From: Tubiluchus corallicola
Taxonomy: Eukaryota; Priapulida; Priapulimorpha; Priapulimorphida; Tubiluchidae
Length of the DNA: 64,000 nt
Reading direction: 5' to 3'
Assembly (NCBI GenBank): GCA_030141605.1
Contig: JAQGDQ010000243.1
Span: 273,001-337,000 of the forward strand
The notes below the pieces were generated by a model that was not told the origin of the DNA, searched no databases, and worked only from the letters and a program-made list of their open reading frames with translations. Both the position numbers and the translations under genes were made by a program. How positions within the stretch are numbered: the stretch's first letter is position 1; every line of letters starts with the position of its first letter. Positions 1 through 13,090 of the stretch are shown in pieces.

Positions 1-1703
1 TGCAAAAGAATGAAGAGTAATTCCACCAATGTGGCAAGCAGCAATGCCAGTGCTAGCTGTAGCAAATGTATGGTTAGGAGGTAGTGCCCCAAGGATTCTC
101 TTCAATAGAAATGACTTACCAGTACCTGCACTACCCGTAAAGAAGACGTTCTTGCCAGACATAACTGCTTCTAGTACCTAATAAACCAGTTTTATATACA
201 CATGTGACAATTTCTGCAGAGAATGTCAAAACCACTAAACTCTGAATTTCTCTGGGTATCTTAAAAAATTAATTACATCATCCCCATTTGATTAGCTGAT
301 TGTTCACAGTTATTTGCAAGGTTCTCAAAGCAAGATACATAACTTACACCGAAACTCTGAAAATTGTAAATTTATGTAAGGATCTAAAAAACTAAACTCT
401 TTAAATATCAGTATTGCAGGTCCTGTGTCAGTGGCTCCTAGATCAAGGAAGCCATCAAATAAAAAAGAATTGAATCATAGCTAATTTCACCGTAAACCTT
501 CAGAAACAAGGCACAGAAAGTGGATATGAATCATTTAATCATATATTTAACTAGTTACCTGTTTTTGTTCTATTGTCAAGACAGTTGGAATCTTCGTAAC
601 CGCAGGCTTCTTGACAGGAACCTGAATAAATACAGAATTTGAAATTTCAACAATTAATTGACTAAATATTTTACAGTTTTTCAATTACAAAACAAAAACA
701 TTCACCCTAAATTATGATGCCATATGTTGCATAATTTCACCAGTAGTGGTCAAATGGAGAGGGATTAGTAAAAAAATATAATTTTTAATAATTCGGAGAA
801 CTGCACCAAATGCCAATAAGCCACCATAACATCAAAAAGTTGATACATACCATGAACCCTAGTGAACATTACTGAGTAGCAAAACCAGACAAATTATTAT
901 TATTATTATTAAGGATTTAACAAACAGTGATACGATTTGTCTCTTCAATGAAAAACTTTCTACTACGTGATAAAAGAACTTGCTTGAATTTCTTAACAGG
1001 TGACCAGCTGTTACAATTGTTGCATTCAGAACTTACTGTGGGAGCTTAAATTTGCAACACAGCAAAATGACAGGTAAAATTATAAAAAATTTTGGCGAGT
1101 TTTTTAAGCCGCATTTGCTGATCTTTGTACTTTAAATGAACACAGATTCGTAAATTATACCAAGTTTTGTGAATCAAGTTTTCGCTTCAACCCACGAGAA
1201 TCCAGTTTCTTTGGTACATTCTGCTCCTTCAGTGCAAGATCTGCCTGTTTTTCACGAACCTGTTCAACTTCTTTCAGACTCAAGGGACTGATCAAGTCAA
1301 ACGTCCTCTTTGCATCGGATTTCAACCTTGCCTTCATGGACACTCTTTTCCTGCTCTTCTGCAGCTCAAGTTTCGTTGATAAGCATCGAAGAAACATCAT
1401 CAGCCGATCCGGTGGACAATTGGCTAGCAGCAACTGTGTGTTCTTCTTTCCAATTTTAATTGCCGCGCGCCCATCTTTGGCAAACCTCTTGTGAATTGTG
1501 ATATTTTCCTCAATGGGATATTTTAAATTTGTCATACTGTTAGCTGTGGTCAGTTGTAAATAAATGTCATTGAATTCGTTGCGCATCAAAGTCAGACCAG
1601 CACTGCGATATAGTTGACTTTTCCTAGTTTCACCACTGTCAGCAAGTAACTCTATTGTTACAGAGCAATCAAGTTCGCCACACTGGCGCTTTGGTGTGTG
1701 CAT
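1..1703 (-). CDS. PIF1: PIF1 family 5'-3' DNA helicase, 5' part (three exons, runs off window)
   Basis: Exons on the minus strand are 1161-1703, 559-621 and 1-177 (open at the window edge). All junctions are phase 0 with GT..AG introns, giving 261 residues. The N-terminal part carries the animal PIF1 N-terminal (PINT) region, with LLLANCPPDRL and an ISPLS segment at the positions expected for vertebrate PIF1. The third exon begins the helicase core: Walker A GSAGTGKS at about residues 217-224, followed by TASTGIAACHIGG and TLHSFA (helicase motif Ia region). PIF1 is an ATP-dependent superfamily 1B helicase that unwinds G-quadruplex and forked DNA at telomeres and in mitochondria. The start at 1703 is the first ATG of the open frame. 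The rest of the helicase lies left of position 1. Recognition is strong; transcript ends are unknown. Confidence 0.93.
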
Positions 1704-1739
1704 ATCACTGTCTGTCTTCAGACAGTGTTGATGTACTAA

Positions 1740-3821
1740 AGTAGTTAGTAACTAACAGCAAGTGTTTGCTCAATGTTGTTGTTCTGGCTCAGTACCCAAT
1801 ATATATCTGTAATTATATGATTGATCAAACATTTATATACAAGACAAATTGTATATATTTGGAGCACGGATTCTAAAGTATAAATTTATATAACTAGAAA
1901 AGCAGGATAAGGAAAATCCACACTAACAATAAACAAGCAGAACTTTACTATTTCACTGTTTAGATAAGTATGCCACTAGGCCTAAATACATATTGAAAGG
2001 CTATATATAGTAAACTTTTAAACAATGTACAAAAGCAAATTTTCAACAAGGCAACATAAAGAACTCCAAGCCTTAAATTAAGTCAGACATGTTTTCTGAG
2101 AAAAAACTGCATTTAACATACAATGATTATAAACGAACACAGTACTAAAACTAAAGTAAAACTAAAAGCAAAACAAATCAATATTAGGTCTCACATACAC
2201 TTACATATTTACAATAGGACTTAACCTCAAAATTTTTAAACGTTGTGAAAACAGTTATGCTGGTAATCTGGACTTCATTTTGGCAATATCACGCCGATGA
2301 AGCAAGGGTGTGTACTCACCATGCCGAAGTTACACTAAACTATGGGCTGTATTCGATGAAGCATTTGGAATCACGATATTAATAAAAAGTTGAGATGTTA
2401 CCTGTTTGCAAACAGTAATTATAGTTATTTCTGATAATTAACCAGTAACGACTTTTTCAAACACAAAGATCAAAACCGCTCTCACATACACAAACGCTAG
2501 AAACGTAAAAGGCATTTAAATTTTGGCGTTGCGTTCCTTGAGCCATCTATGAACAGCTGACAAAACATTTTCAGAACAGTTTGGGTGGTGGTGCTGCCGC
2601 CTTGTGTACAAATTGATGAAATTAAACTATCTAGTTTAAACTAAATTAAACTAAACAGAATTTAATTGAATTAAAATCTCTGTAGTATTCAAATGTTTAA
2701 GAGTTTAGATATTTTAAGCTTGTCCGTGTAATTATATATTGCATAAAGTATAGTTCAATAATTGTTTTTTATTTTATTTTTTATAGACTTTGTGCTTCAC
2801 GTATTTATAAGTTTGGATTCGTAGTCCACATCAGCTCAAGAAACTTAAGTCGGCAGCAACTTCTCCGATCTCCACAGAAGAAGAAATCAGCATTACGGCA
2901 ACAAACTTTGATCACAGTTGTTTTACAACTCATTCATTATTATTTTATTCTTTATGAACTTTTATTCAAATAGCTGAAACAAATACTACTCAAGTCATTT
3001 TTTTCCTTTTCTTTCATTGCTGAAAAATACAACATTTAATTGTGATTTTGTATCAGTGTACATATATTTAATTAGTTAGCTAACTTATATATGTTAATAC
3101 AAATTATATTAAAAATGTTAATTATTATTATTACTAACACTGAAAATAATCTTTGAACAGAAGTTTTATGAATTAACTTTATATGTATGCAGTACTTGAC
3201 ATGTATGTACTATTTTGTTTTGCCAATGTACATTATAATTATGTATTTGAGCAATAAACTGAATCGAAATTGAATTGGTTTCGTTCTGACTTACACTTGA
3301 ATCAATTCCCCTTGTGATATCGGATCATTTATATACAACCATGTTAACTTACACACTTATGAAGACTCGGAAGTCAATAAAAATTAAAAACTAGTTCTAA
3401 CTTATTGTAATATCTAATATTATAATAAACCAACTACGAGGATGTCCACCATCAAACTTTTACGTTAAAATAAAAAAATCGATTATTATCACATGAATTT
3501 AGCAAAATTCAATCTTTTATTGATAAAATATTCAATAACCTTAAAACAAAATGTCAAAATCGCTTTTAATTTCTACATATGAAAAATGTAGAACTTAGAT
3601 TTATCTCTTTATCACAGTTAAGCATTTAACTACAAATACTATACAAAACAACGCGGCAAAAATTTTCATTTTTCCACGCGCAATGCACATATAAATTAAA
3701 TGAATTTATAATTAGGGTTACACTAAAACAAAGGCTAATTACATACACACAATTATCAATGTAAGAAGCACGTGAAAAATATGCTAGCATTTTGCACAAA
3801 CTTTAATTTCGAAAGACATAA
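1740..3821. other. Intergenic, AT-rich, no gene seen
   Basis: Between the PIF1 start and the first LTR. No open frame with recognisable similarity on either strand. Short poly-T and ATT-rich runs and an AATAAA-bearing stretch near 3250 could be retroelement tails, but I cannot assign them. Confidence 0.5.
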
Positions 3822-4168
3822 TATTAGAATTAAATAGAACATTGTAGAATGTTCCGTTAGAATAATCATCTTACGGTGTAGAATATTCTAGAAAGACTCG
3901 TCTAGAATGTTCCCTGGCACCCTATATAAGGCGAAGCAGGCCGCTGACAGACACACACAAATTCGCACGGACACACACTTTTACATTCTCTTGTATACTT
4001 ACATTTTCAGATACACTCAAACGTTTTCGAGATTTTCACGCCTACTGTAAACATTTCGCGTTCCTTCATACTTTTGTATTGTAGAATTCTCGCTAAATAA
4101 ACTAGTTTAATTTGATGAAGTTTTTCTGGTTTTCTCTACGAGCCTTCCGACAGAAACAAAACACAACA
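3822..4168 (+). mobile_element. Solo LTR with heat-shock elements, copy 1 (5' end missing)
   Basis: This matches the LTR at 15810-16178 along its length but lacks its first 22 bases. It holds a three-unit heat-shock element AGAATATTCTAGAAA (3880-3894), two-unit elements AGAATGTTCC (3846-3855 and 3904-3913), the TATA-like CTATATAAGG near 3922, and AATAAA near 4096. It ends in CACAACA. These are the parts of an LTR promoter and polyadenylation region. No coding sequence of the parent retrotransposon is present nearby, so it is a solo LTR. The 5' truncation means no target-site duplication can be checked. Confidence 0.8.
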
Positions 4169-4704
4169 ATTACATATAATTATGGAAATACAAAACATTG
4201 CAATTTGTATCATTCCTTATAAACGAAAGCAGATTGATCTTACAACACTTTGATCTTATAAAAATAAAAATAACGTATCAAAGGAATTCGTTTAAAACGA
4301 TTATGGCATACATATTTAACAAAAATATTTGACAGATTAAAAATTATATAGTAATTACAATCACCATGTGGTTTTTGCTGACATTATATGTATCACATGC
4401 ATTTTAAACAAATTTGTTTTAAACAAACATCACAAACATTTTCATTTTTTGCCTGATTTCCAAGCATTTCACAACATCATAATTCATGTATTCCAACCTA
4501 CATAGTAACTGGCGAACTATGAAACCCTAATATTAGTCTTTGATAAAATTTTAGATTAACATTCAAGAAAATCTACAGCTGGAAATGATAGACTCAAATA
4601 AAGATCTTTAACAACATGAAGTTAAAATTAAAAGAGCAAATATTCTACGTTAAATTAAAAAAAAACATAGAATAGCAATTACGTGCGGGAGATCAAACAC
4701 ATTT
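4169..4704. other. Intergenic / ACP5 3' flank
   Basis: AT-rich sequence between the solo LTR and the ACP5 stop codon. It probably contains the ACP5 3' UTR, but no polyadenylation site was fixed. Confidence 0.4.
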
Positions 4705-7700
4705 TTAATGGCGAGGAGAGAATTCCTTACGATACAAAACTCTGCCATTAGATTCTACAAAGGTAAATGTGAACTCGTCCGCAGTCACTTCCACGTAACC
4801 AAAACCGCCCAGACTCAATACATTTGCCCAGAAAAACTTTGAAGAGTCCTCGGGTACACTGTCCTTGTGCTTTGTGGAATCTTCAATAAAATTGGCTGAA
4901 CCACTCACAAAGTATTGTACAGTCCAATTGTTATGAGCATATTCCAGATGCTGAAACAGATTCTCATAAATATAAGAAATGAAATTAATAGTTACACAAT
5001 ATAATATTGTCAATCTTCAAAGCAGCATCATGAGAAAGCATAAACATCATCATCATCATCATACGCCCGTCATGTCTATTGTAGACATTGGGCAGGCAGA
5101 ATTCTAAAATAAAAGAAATCTGCCTTCAGACAGGTAAAAGCAGTGCTGGACCTGGGTAGCAAATCGGTATACCACCGAGAAAATTCTCTCAGGCCGGATT
5201 TCATCTGTCAGACTGCTTTGAGGAAGGTTGTGTACGCCTTCGAACTTTCTACGTTTTGAAAAACAAAGTTATACAGGTCGCGACTGTTTGTGCATTTCCT
5301 AAATAATATGTGTAACATCATCATCATCATACGCCCGTCACGTCTATTGTAGACATTGGGCAGGCAGAATTCTAAAATAAAAGAAATCTGCCTTCAGACA
5401 GGTAAATGCAGCAGTAATCCAGCAAAAAAAAACTAGACACTGCTACGCCAGTGGCTTGTCAGCACCACTTCCATTACAAAGCACAAACATCACATTTATA
5501 CAAAAGTGCAAATAAGGGAACACTTCATACCTGCAAGTTATGATCGTGTCCAGACATATAGGCATTTACATGGTATTTATAGAGAAGCGGCTGCAGTCTT
5601 TTTAGGAGGCATTCAGTGGGGCCATGCTCAGCAATGGAATATACAGGATAATGACCAGCAACAATCAGATAGTCAGCACTAATTAAATAATACACAAAAT
5701 AAGAAAAAATACAGGATTTTATATAAGATCCTACTAGTACTATTTTAAACTGCAAATACCCTGCGATAGATCTGCATAGTAATATACTCAATCTCGTATA
5801 ATAAACCATGCTTGCCTTATTCCAAATAGATGGTGTTTTACTTATTCAAAATAAAATTTTCGAAAAATGAACAATATCAGGGATGAGAATGACAAATTGC
5901 AAAAAACTCTGAAACGGGCAGGGGGTTTTGGGGGCCACCTAGGCGAAGCCCCCTTGGAGCCAGCAACAAATTGCAATTTTGTGACCGTAGAGAACCTCTA
6001 AGTAGACTTAAAATATACCTTGTTTCATGCATAATTTAAAATACCCAACTATCAAGGACACATGATACCTAATTGTCTCAAGAATGCCTAAGTACTGGCC
6101 GCTCCTATGCAAAAGTATATAAAAACTGTCTGCAATTGACTCAAATAACTCCGCACAATTGATTCTATATTTTTATACATAGGGATATACACGTGGTTAC
6201 ACTGATGTACGTGATATAAACAAAGTGACGGCCTGCTAACTAGCGGTCAGCTTGTGAAATAATTGTACTGGGTCCGTAAAAATTTTCTGAAAGAATTTGC
6301 GCGATTTACAAAAATAGCACTACTGGTCTTCCAAAAACTCGGAATTCCGCGTATCCTCGGAAAATTCTCATCCCTGCAATATACACATTAAACAAGTGAT
6401 GTTGACCAACGAATAAAAGCTAAACAAATGAAAGCTAAATCATCTTTTCGCCTATTCTTCTGTTGAAGTCTCGTATGTGTCTTTCTTTAGAGTCTTCAGT
6501 CCATTCATTAATAGCACAAGAGAGTTAATTTCAGCCCCTTTTGCTCACTGTTATCAGTAATATTCAATCTCTTTTGTATGCTAAAAATCAATACTTAGAC
6601 AAAAATGCTCGATCGTTAAAGACAATGTAGATTCGGTACATTTTTTGTTTTCGAATTTTCTAGTTCATAATGCTGAGTGGATTCATAAATAATTTGAACT
6701 TTTCTTAAGTGACAATAAAGCCCAGTCGATGATGTGAAATAGTCCTAATAAGAATCAAAACTTCCGAGGAGTTTACCTGCTGCTGGCTAATCTATCTTCA
6801 ATCCACTTCCACTGATCTTCAGCCACTGTCATATTTTCTGGTCCACTAGGCTGATCCACAATGTTAAAGTCATGAGTATTCCCACACAAAAGAACTGTAT
6901 CTATCATGATGATGTCCATCTTAGCTGCAGATCCCGGAATCTTAAAGGAGATGTTATAGTAATAGTCGGGAAAATTCCTAGAAAAAATAATGGATAACAA
7001 TAAAACCGATAATGAGAAATAACGCACCAATAATTGTAAAATTTCAGTCCATTAATGTACTAGTTTTTCCTTTGACAAATCATAATTCTCGTAACATACA
7101 ACAGGGAGTATCAAGTGTTGGCTCAAACTTGATGAAACTGTGAGGTATTATGTTGCTTACTATACAGAAACGAAAGTTTGGTAACTTTTGACACTAACAG
7201 GATTTGTAATATGAATAGTAAGCTTGGCGGTCAAGATAGACATTAGCCAAAATTATAAAAAGTTCACTGATTTTAAATGTTCTACAACATTAAGAATTAC
7301 TAGAATTTATTACTGATTTGATAATAGTCACTTTATTAAAATAAGAGATGCTACCATAAAGCAGCACTAATAGCTAATTTTCAAGAAATAAGTAGTATGC
7401 CTGTAGCTGCAGTCGATTCTACAAGAGAAAGAACTGAATGAGAGAGAAGTATACCACAAGTTGATTAGTTAAAAATATAAGTTTGTATTACCAAAAATTT
7501 TTTGAATGTAGACCATCACTGGCTTCCGTTAATTCAATTATAATTTAAAGGACAAGAAAAGGGGTACTGAAGTAGGTTTCAGAAAAATCGTCTTAAAAAA
7601 TTATGTTACTTTATAGCAGTTTTATGCGTATATCTTACTCGCACTGAAAGGAATTTTAGTTTGTCTTCATTTTAAATCTCCCGCAATACTGTTCCGAAGT

Positions 7701-9836
7701 CATCATTACATGACGTCATGTACCAAATGTAAATCAAGGGAAGAAAGGGCAATGTTAAATTGTCTCAAAAGACTTTCCGTGCAAATCTATATTACTTAGA
7801 TTTTCGCTTACCTGCTATAAAGACTTATGTAACTAGAAAAGAAAATTATTAATTATTTAATATGTTTTCACCAGTTGGTAAAATGTCGCTGACTCACCCT
7901 CCAGGGTGCACCACTCACTAACCAAAAAACGTATTTTTAATCTTATTGACAAGATACAGTAATTTTAAATTTTATTTAGTTAGTGACTTGTGCGCTACGA
8001 ATGCTCTGATAATTTTTTCAAACTTTACAAAATGTTACCTAAACTTGTTTCAAATGACATGTCGTCAAAATGGCTGCGTCTAACGATAATAGCGGGAGTT
8101 TAAATTTACATGTTTTAAACAGCGTGACTGCCGATTGAAGTCCGGCACGCAAAAAGGTAGTACGTAAGCGATATATAATTTCAAAACAAATTTTTTAAGC
8201 TTTATGTTTATGAAGGGATTTCTTGTGCCTTAAGTAAACAATGCAATGTATATTAAAATTGCAACATTTGGTATGATGGTATCAATAGAAGAGAAGTATT
8301 GTAAGCTGTAAGTAGATTTGTTTTGACCATAACTGACGATAAACAAGAATGATAGTATTTTCAATTTTGATTCCAACAAAGCAAAAAGAAACCCTATATC
8401 AGCACAAAACATTTGCTGTACGTAAACGAAGTAACTGATTAGAATGCAATAGTTTTTTAAGCCTTTTTCCACCGATTACTACAAGTGGCAAACCACTAAG
8501 AATATATTAACTTACCATCGTTTTGCTTTTGATGAGTAGTCGATCTGAGCAGATACGTTGCCATAGTGATCATGATTACCAGCAACCAGGTACCATGGTA
8601 AATGTAAAGATGGAGCAGTAAAAACATCTTCATAAGTTTCCTAAAATAACAGGCAAGTAGTTGGATTAAAAATAAACTTGAAAACAATACAAAGCGATTT
8701 CAGGTAAAGCATTCATCGGGTAAACTTGAACAAAATTTTCGTTTCACCAAATATATATATATATATATATATACGTTTATTGACTGATTAAGAGATAGTC
8801 AAACATGATATTTTGGTTCAGTCCATAGATCACTACAAAAAAGGCCTTTTGATCATATAACGTGATCATTACTGTCGAAAAATAACTGAAGAATTATTTG
8901 CAAATTCTCACTACACACTTATTATCGCCTAACATGATCATTACTGTCTAAAAACAGCTCAAGGGTTATTTTCCAATTCACGATAAACACTTTTGATCAC
9001 ATAACATGATCATTACTGTCCAAAAATCACTAAAGAGTTATTTACAAATTCACAATATGACATTGGATTTCCATTGAAAAATTCATGCAGATCGCTGAAG
9101 TTTAGTTCAGTGTTATCTTCACGAAGGTGATTCGTAAGTGGACAAAAACAGATAACTAGATATTCATCTAGTGGTTTAGCAACTTTTTCAAATTAACACT
9201 GTGTGCTCAAAACTGTGCTGTGGATTAGCATTTAGGATAATTAATGTTGGGCACACTTGGCTAAAATTATATAAATTTTCTTTTCTTAATACCAGAAGCC
9301 GGTTTCGTTTAATACTAAATTTGTACTTTCAACTGTTACAAAGTTGTTTATTGTGTAGCTATGTTGCTGTTTGAGTTGTTGAGGACAGTCCATTTTGTTA
9401 CATGTCAGCTGCATCACAAATACGTAAGAGCTTGTCTGCTGAGGTCTGTTGCTGCTGCTGAACAAACAAACCGAGGTGTGTTTGTCAAAAATTCAAATAC
9501 AATTGTAGAAAACATGTATGAAGAGCACGAAATTACATTCTAATCAAGAGCTGAATTCAGAGAAATAATTTTTTAAAAGTGGAGAGACCGAATTTCTAAT
9601 AAAAACTAAACAAAAAGAAGAAAGCCATACTTTAAAACGCTGGTCGCTCAGCTGCTTAACTCCATTGAAATAAAAGTTATCACCCAGTGCCAGTAAACAG
9701 TGAATGTCAAGCGTGTCGGCAAGTTTTCCTAAACGATTTGCAACAGCATTCTCCACAAATGTTCTATAAGGAAATTCGGGAAGTCCACCCCAATCTCCAA
9801 TGACAAAAAATCTCAAACTATCTTCATTTTGCTTTG
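4705..9836 (-). CDS. ACP5: Tartrate-resistant (purple) acid phosphatase type 5, five exons, signal-peptide exon not found
   Basis: Exons on the minus strand are 9631-9836, 8516-8640, 6777-6977, 5531-5678 and 4705-4950 (stop TAA at 4705). Phases join cleanly, giving 307 full codons. All metal ligands of the mammalian-type purple acid phosphatase are visible in order: GDWGG, GDNFYF (Asp and the charge-transfer Tyr), GNHDH, AGHYPV and GHDHNL. The tail LGGFGYVEV is also typical. The family hydrolyses phosphomonoesters and makes reactive oxygen at a di-iron centre, in lysosomes or outside the cell. Human ACP5 is 325 aa including a signal peptide, so only the leader exon is missing. The first exon here begins with 2 nt of a split codon after TTTCAG, so a 5' exon must lie above 9837; I could not identify it. 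Introns carry a dispersed-repeat pair, two MITEs and a LINE end. Confidence 0.92.
5045..5475 (+). repeat. Two direct copies of a dispersed repeat in ACP5 intron
   Basis: A block beginning CATCATCATCATACGCCCGT and continuing through TTGTAGACATTGGGCAGGC and AGAAATCTGCCTTCAGACAG occurs at about 5045-5132 and again at about 5318-5405. The second copy extends further, to about 5475. A third copy in inverted orientation lies near 48600-48712. It is a dispersed non-coding repeat of unknown class. Confidence 0.7.
5878..6376. mobile_element. MITE with CAGGGATGAGAAT termini and 6-bp TSD, copy 1
   Basis: It starts CAGGGATGAGAAT and ends ATTCTCATCCCTG, so the 13-bp terminal inverted repeats are perfect. 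The flanks carry the 6-bp duplication CAATAT (5872-5877 and 6377-6382). It is 499 bp with no open frame, hence non-autonomous. It lies in the ACP5 intron between exons 6777-6977 and 5531-5678. The CAGGG ends resemble hAT elements; a 6-bp TSD suits the hAT6-type groups better than classical 8-bp hATs. Confidence 0.88.
7549..8229. mobile_element. TTAA-flanked MITE, copy 1
   Basis: 681 bp flanked by TTAA on both sides (7545-7548, 8230-8233). It begins AGGACAAGAAAAGG and ends with the near-inverted form (reverse complement GGCACAAGAAATC). A second full copy lies at 21095-21780 and a partial inverted copy at 61459-61565. TTAA duplication occurs in piggyBac and Kolobok elements; the termini are not the CCCT type of piggyBac, so the superfamily is open. 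No transposase frame. Confidence 0.82.
8751..9161 (-). mobile_element. Non-LTR retrotransposon 3' end (LINE family B), in ACP5 intron
   Basis: The reverse complement matches 44980-45400 closely. It holds the last codons of the retrotransposon protein, then a 3' UTR with three tandem units each containing AGTAATGATCATGTTA, an AATAAAC-like end and an (AT)n tail at 8751-8773. It is a 5'-truncated LINE insertion antisense to EIF2B3 and in the sense of ACP5. Confidence 0.75.
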
Positions 9837-12800
9837 CTGAAATTTAAAATAACTGATTCAAATGGACGAATTTGTTATTATGCGGGGGTGGCATTAAATT
9901 TTAACAACTTTAGAATAAAAGAGGCAAGATAAAAAGAGAACGGAAAGAAAGGTTAAACAATAGAAAAACAAGAAAAAGTGTGAGATATATGGGTCGAGGA
10001 ACAAAAAGGAGGGAAAGACAAACAAACAGTAACAGAAGAAGAACGCAAGAGATAATGGGACAACCAGTGAAAGGAGGAAATGCAGGAATGCAATAAAAAA
10101 GAAAGAGGCATATTTAGAAAAAAAACTGAATGAATAGCGATTTGCATAAGGCTGTTTTTGGACTGCAGGCATGTTGCCATGGCAGCACTTGGGTGACAAG
10201 TGTCATTTTATTAGGTTTCTCCTGATTTCCAAACTAATGTCCATCCATTCTAGTAGCCGTAGTTGATTTAGTTCATTTGGAGACATTTTCATTAATTGAA
10301 TTAGTGTAAATCAGACTAAAGACAAGATTTTCTGATTCATTATTGTTAATTTCATAGTATGCTGGTATAAAATTTCTATGATTCACTTTTTAGTGTCTAT
10401 CACATTGTCCTCAAGACAACTAGCACGTCAATCATCAAGTTATCGTAACACATTAATTTCTGTCGAAAAAAGGTATCTCATGGAGAATGGTTTGACTCAC
10501 AATGCTTGGCACTATTGCTTGACACTGGTCACGAAAACAGCAATTACACTTCCATCGATCAAACTTATGGAATCACACTACTTTTCAAATAATAATGATT
10601 ATGACTTACGATAAGAAGAAACAAAGCAATTTATAAATTCATAGTCATAGCACCTATAATCATTGTTGCTTAGTAACACTGTTTACAGATTACAGCAAAC
10701 GCTCTGTGAGCAAAAGCGTTTGACAAATATGTTATGAAGGCCTGACAGCACAGAGCATGTCAGGTTCCGTGTGGAAGACCAAAAGCACCGCAGACATATG
10801 CTGACAAATACAAAACGAAGGTACGCATTTGTTATTTTACTTTTATCAATGGTTGTTATATTGTTAACTACCGTAGTACGAAATTACCGTTAATTATAAA
10901 TCCGGAATTTTTCCTAACCAGTAAGCTCAAAAATATAAACAGCAAAACAGAAAGCCGTTCCGCGCTATTCATTTTAATTAGCGTTTAATATTTTCAATCT
11001 ACTTGTTACAAAATAGTATAATCTTGATTCTTATAAAAACTTGAACACAAAATACTGAGCAGTATCTTCCTACTGTTTACTTTTGAGGGTCACGTGCATA
11101 AAGTTAAAGATAAGTACATCAGTAGCGTAACCTATGAGCAAAAAAATAAAAAGTTCATAATTCTCGTTGAGAAATGTGCCTCCAGATGGCACGGAAACCA
11201 CTCCATTCAGAAGTAGGTAACTTCCATGTGGTTAGTGAATCTCAAGTTTTTTCATAAATATTTATCAGTTTTTATAATATCGTGTCTTCTTGATTCCACC
11301 CCGGTTTTTATTATTTCTTTGTGTTTTTTCAGTGACTCGTACATTTTTTTATTTTCTCCAATTAGTTTAACATAAAAAAAAACACGCACTGGACTACGTT
11401 TACAAAATTCACAGGGTACACACCAGATCGGGTTTTTGTGTAACTTGTCACCATCGGGTCAAAGGTCACGGAGCTGGCAGGTCTTCTTTTTTTGTTAGGC
11501 TGGATCTCCTCCTACAGTTTTTGAGTTAGGGCCACAATTTTTGGTATATAGCTAGGTGGGACATGTTGTGCATGGTTGAATATGAGCCTTATGGGAAAAT
11601 TTTTCGGTAGGGGGCAAAAACCAAAATCGAGGGAGTCGGGGACATGAATACTTCCAGTGTCGAGTAACAGTAGTGTGTAATATATCAAATGAGTGGAATA
11701 GTATGAGGAACTAATAATAGTAATATATCTGTTACTTAATCTAAGATTAGGAACTATCTTAGGAAGTGCAAGTGCTCACGTAATTCATTTTTTCTAAAAA
11801 ATGGAGCATGAAAAACAACACTTTTGTTAATTTAATAAATATATGTGACCAATCAACTCAGGATCCTAAGATCATCATTTCTACAATGAAAGATCTCAGT
11901 GACACAAATCGAATGACATGAGTTTCGCCAATTTTGGTGGATGATGGACCTCAATATCGCAGGTTAAATGTAAAAAGTCCAATTTCAATTTGTTAAATTT
12001 TCGCGAAACATCATCGAGAAAAAACGTCTGCTTGGGCATGTTATGAGAACGTTTAAGGGAGTTCTATAGCTCTTTAGAAAGAGAAAGAGCTGGACTACAA
12101 AACGATGCAAGTTTTTCCTGAAAACACCTAAACAAGAGCGAACATTTTTCGACTAATTCCATGCAAAATAGCAGAAATTTTGCATCTCAAACTCGATTCT
12201 GGGTGTGGCACAACATGTGTGATATCACACAATGTTTTTGCAATGTCGCCGATATATCATTTGTTAGATAAACAAATTTGTGCAGGTAAGTGTGTTGACT
12301 TTCCATGTGAAAATTTTGGGTTCTGTTCCCACTTAAAGCTTTTTGTTTCGTGCGTCTTTTACCTCCTTTTTCTACTCACACTGTTTAGAAAATATGCAAA
12401 ATGCTTCTGTCTGGTTTAGCTAGTTCCCAAAGTTAAAATGTTATTTAATTCTTATTTTCCTTAAAATGGGGTTGAATGTGCAAATGCAATACTATGGATG
12501 GTAAAGTTAATTATCTTGTAATTTTCTGCAACTTGCTAATAACTTGCAAAGAAATTACCTGTGTGATCATGTTGAGTGCTTGCTTACAAAGGAAAGCAAC
12601 ACAAGAAATAGTTAATAATTAGATTGGTGACTTGGTAACCTGTCAAAAAATTTTGCTTTCCATTTTACTAAAACAAAATGCAATTTCTAAGCTCTCAAAC
12701 ATGGCGAATTCAATGGAGACAATATTATACCCTTCACAACCTTCAGTTACGGACCACTGGTGAAAATGTGACAAGTTCCAACTGGTGAAGAAGTATAGAA

Positions 12801-13090
12801 TAGAACAAAATTTATTTTTACCTGTGACAAGTTCCAAATTCACTGAAGTATCTTAATGTCGAGCAGGACATTACTTGCATATATAATAATAACTATTTTG
12901 AAAAACATTTTTCATTTTAAAAACAACACTCACGTAAAGCATCTCCTGTCACAGAAGCACAATCTTACCACAGTTTTTGGCACCGTCAAAAATGCATACT
13001 AATTTTCTTTGTAACAACAAAAGCGATAATTTTTTTTCGTAATTTTTGTTGTTACATTCAGATTTCCTGAACTTCTGTTTATATCCAATC
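9837..13090. other. Divergent intergenic region between ACP5 and EIF2B3
   Basis: ACP5 reads left and EIF2B3 reads right from this 3.2-kb gap, which must contain the ACP5 leader exon and both promoters. No signal peptide-like frame ending in a suitable phase-1 donor was found. A repeat shared in inverted form with 51010-51205 sits near 12005-12185. The apparent frames at 9894-10199 are shadows of a purine-rich tract. Confidence 0.5.

Noticed and set aside
5525-5809. Reading the ORF start at 5809 as an independent small gene
   Set aside because: Only 5531-5678 is coding; the rest is ACP5 intron read through an acceptor.
9894-10199. Phe/Leu-rich minus-strand ORF as a possible ACP5 signal peptide
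   Set aside because: It is the shadow of a purine-rich tract and has no suitable donor in phase with the exon at 9836.
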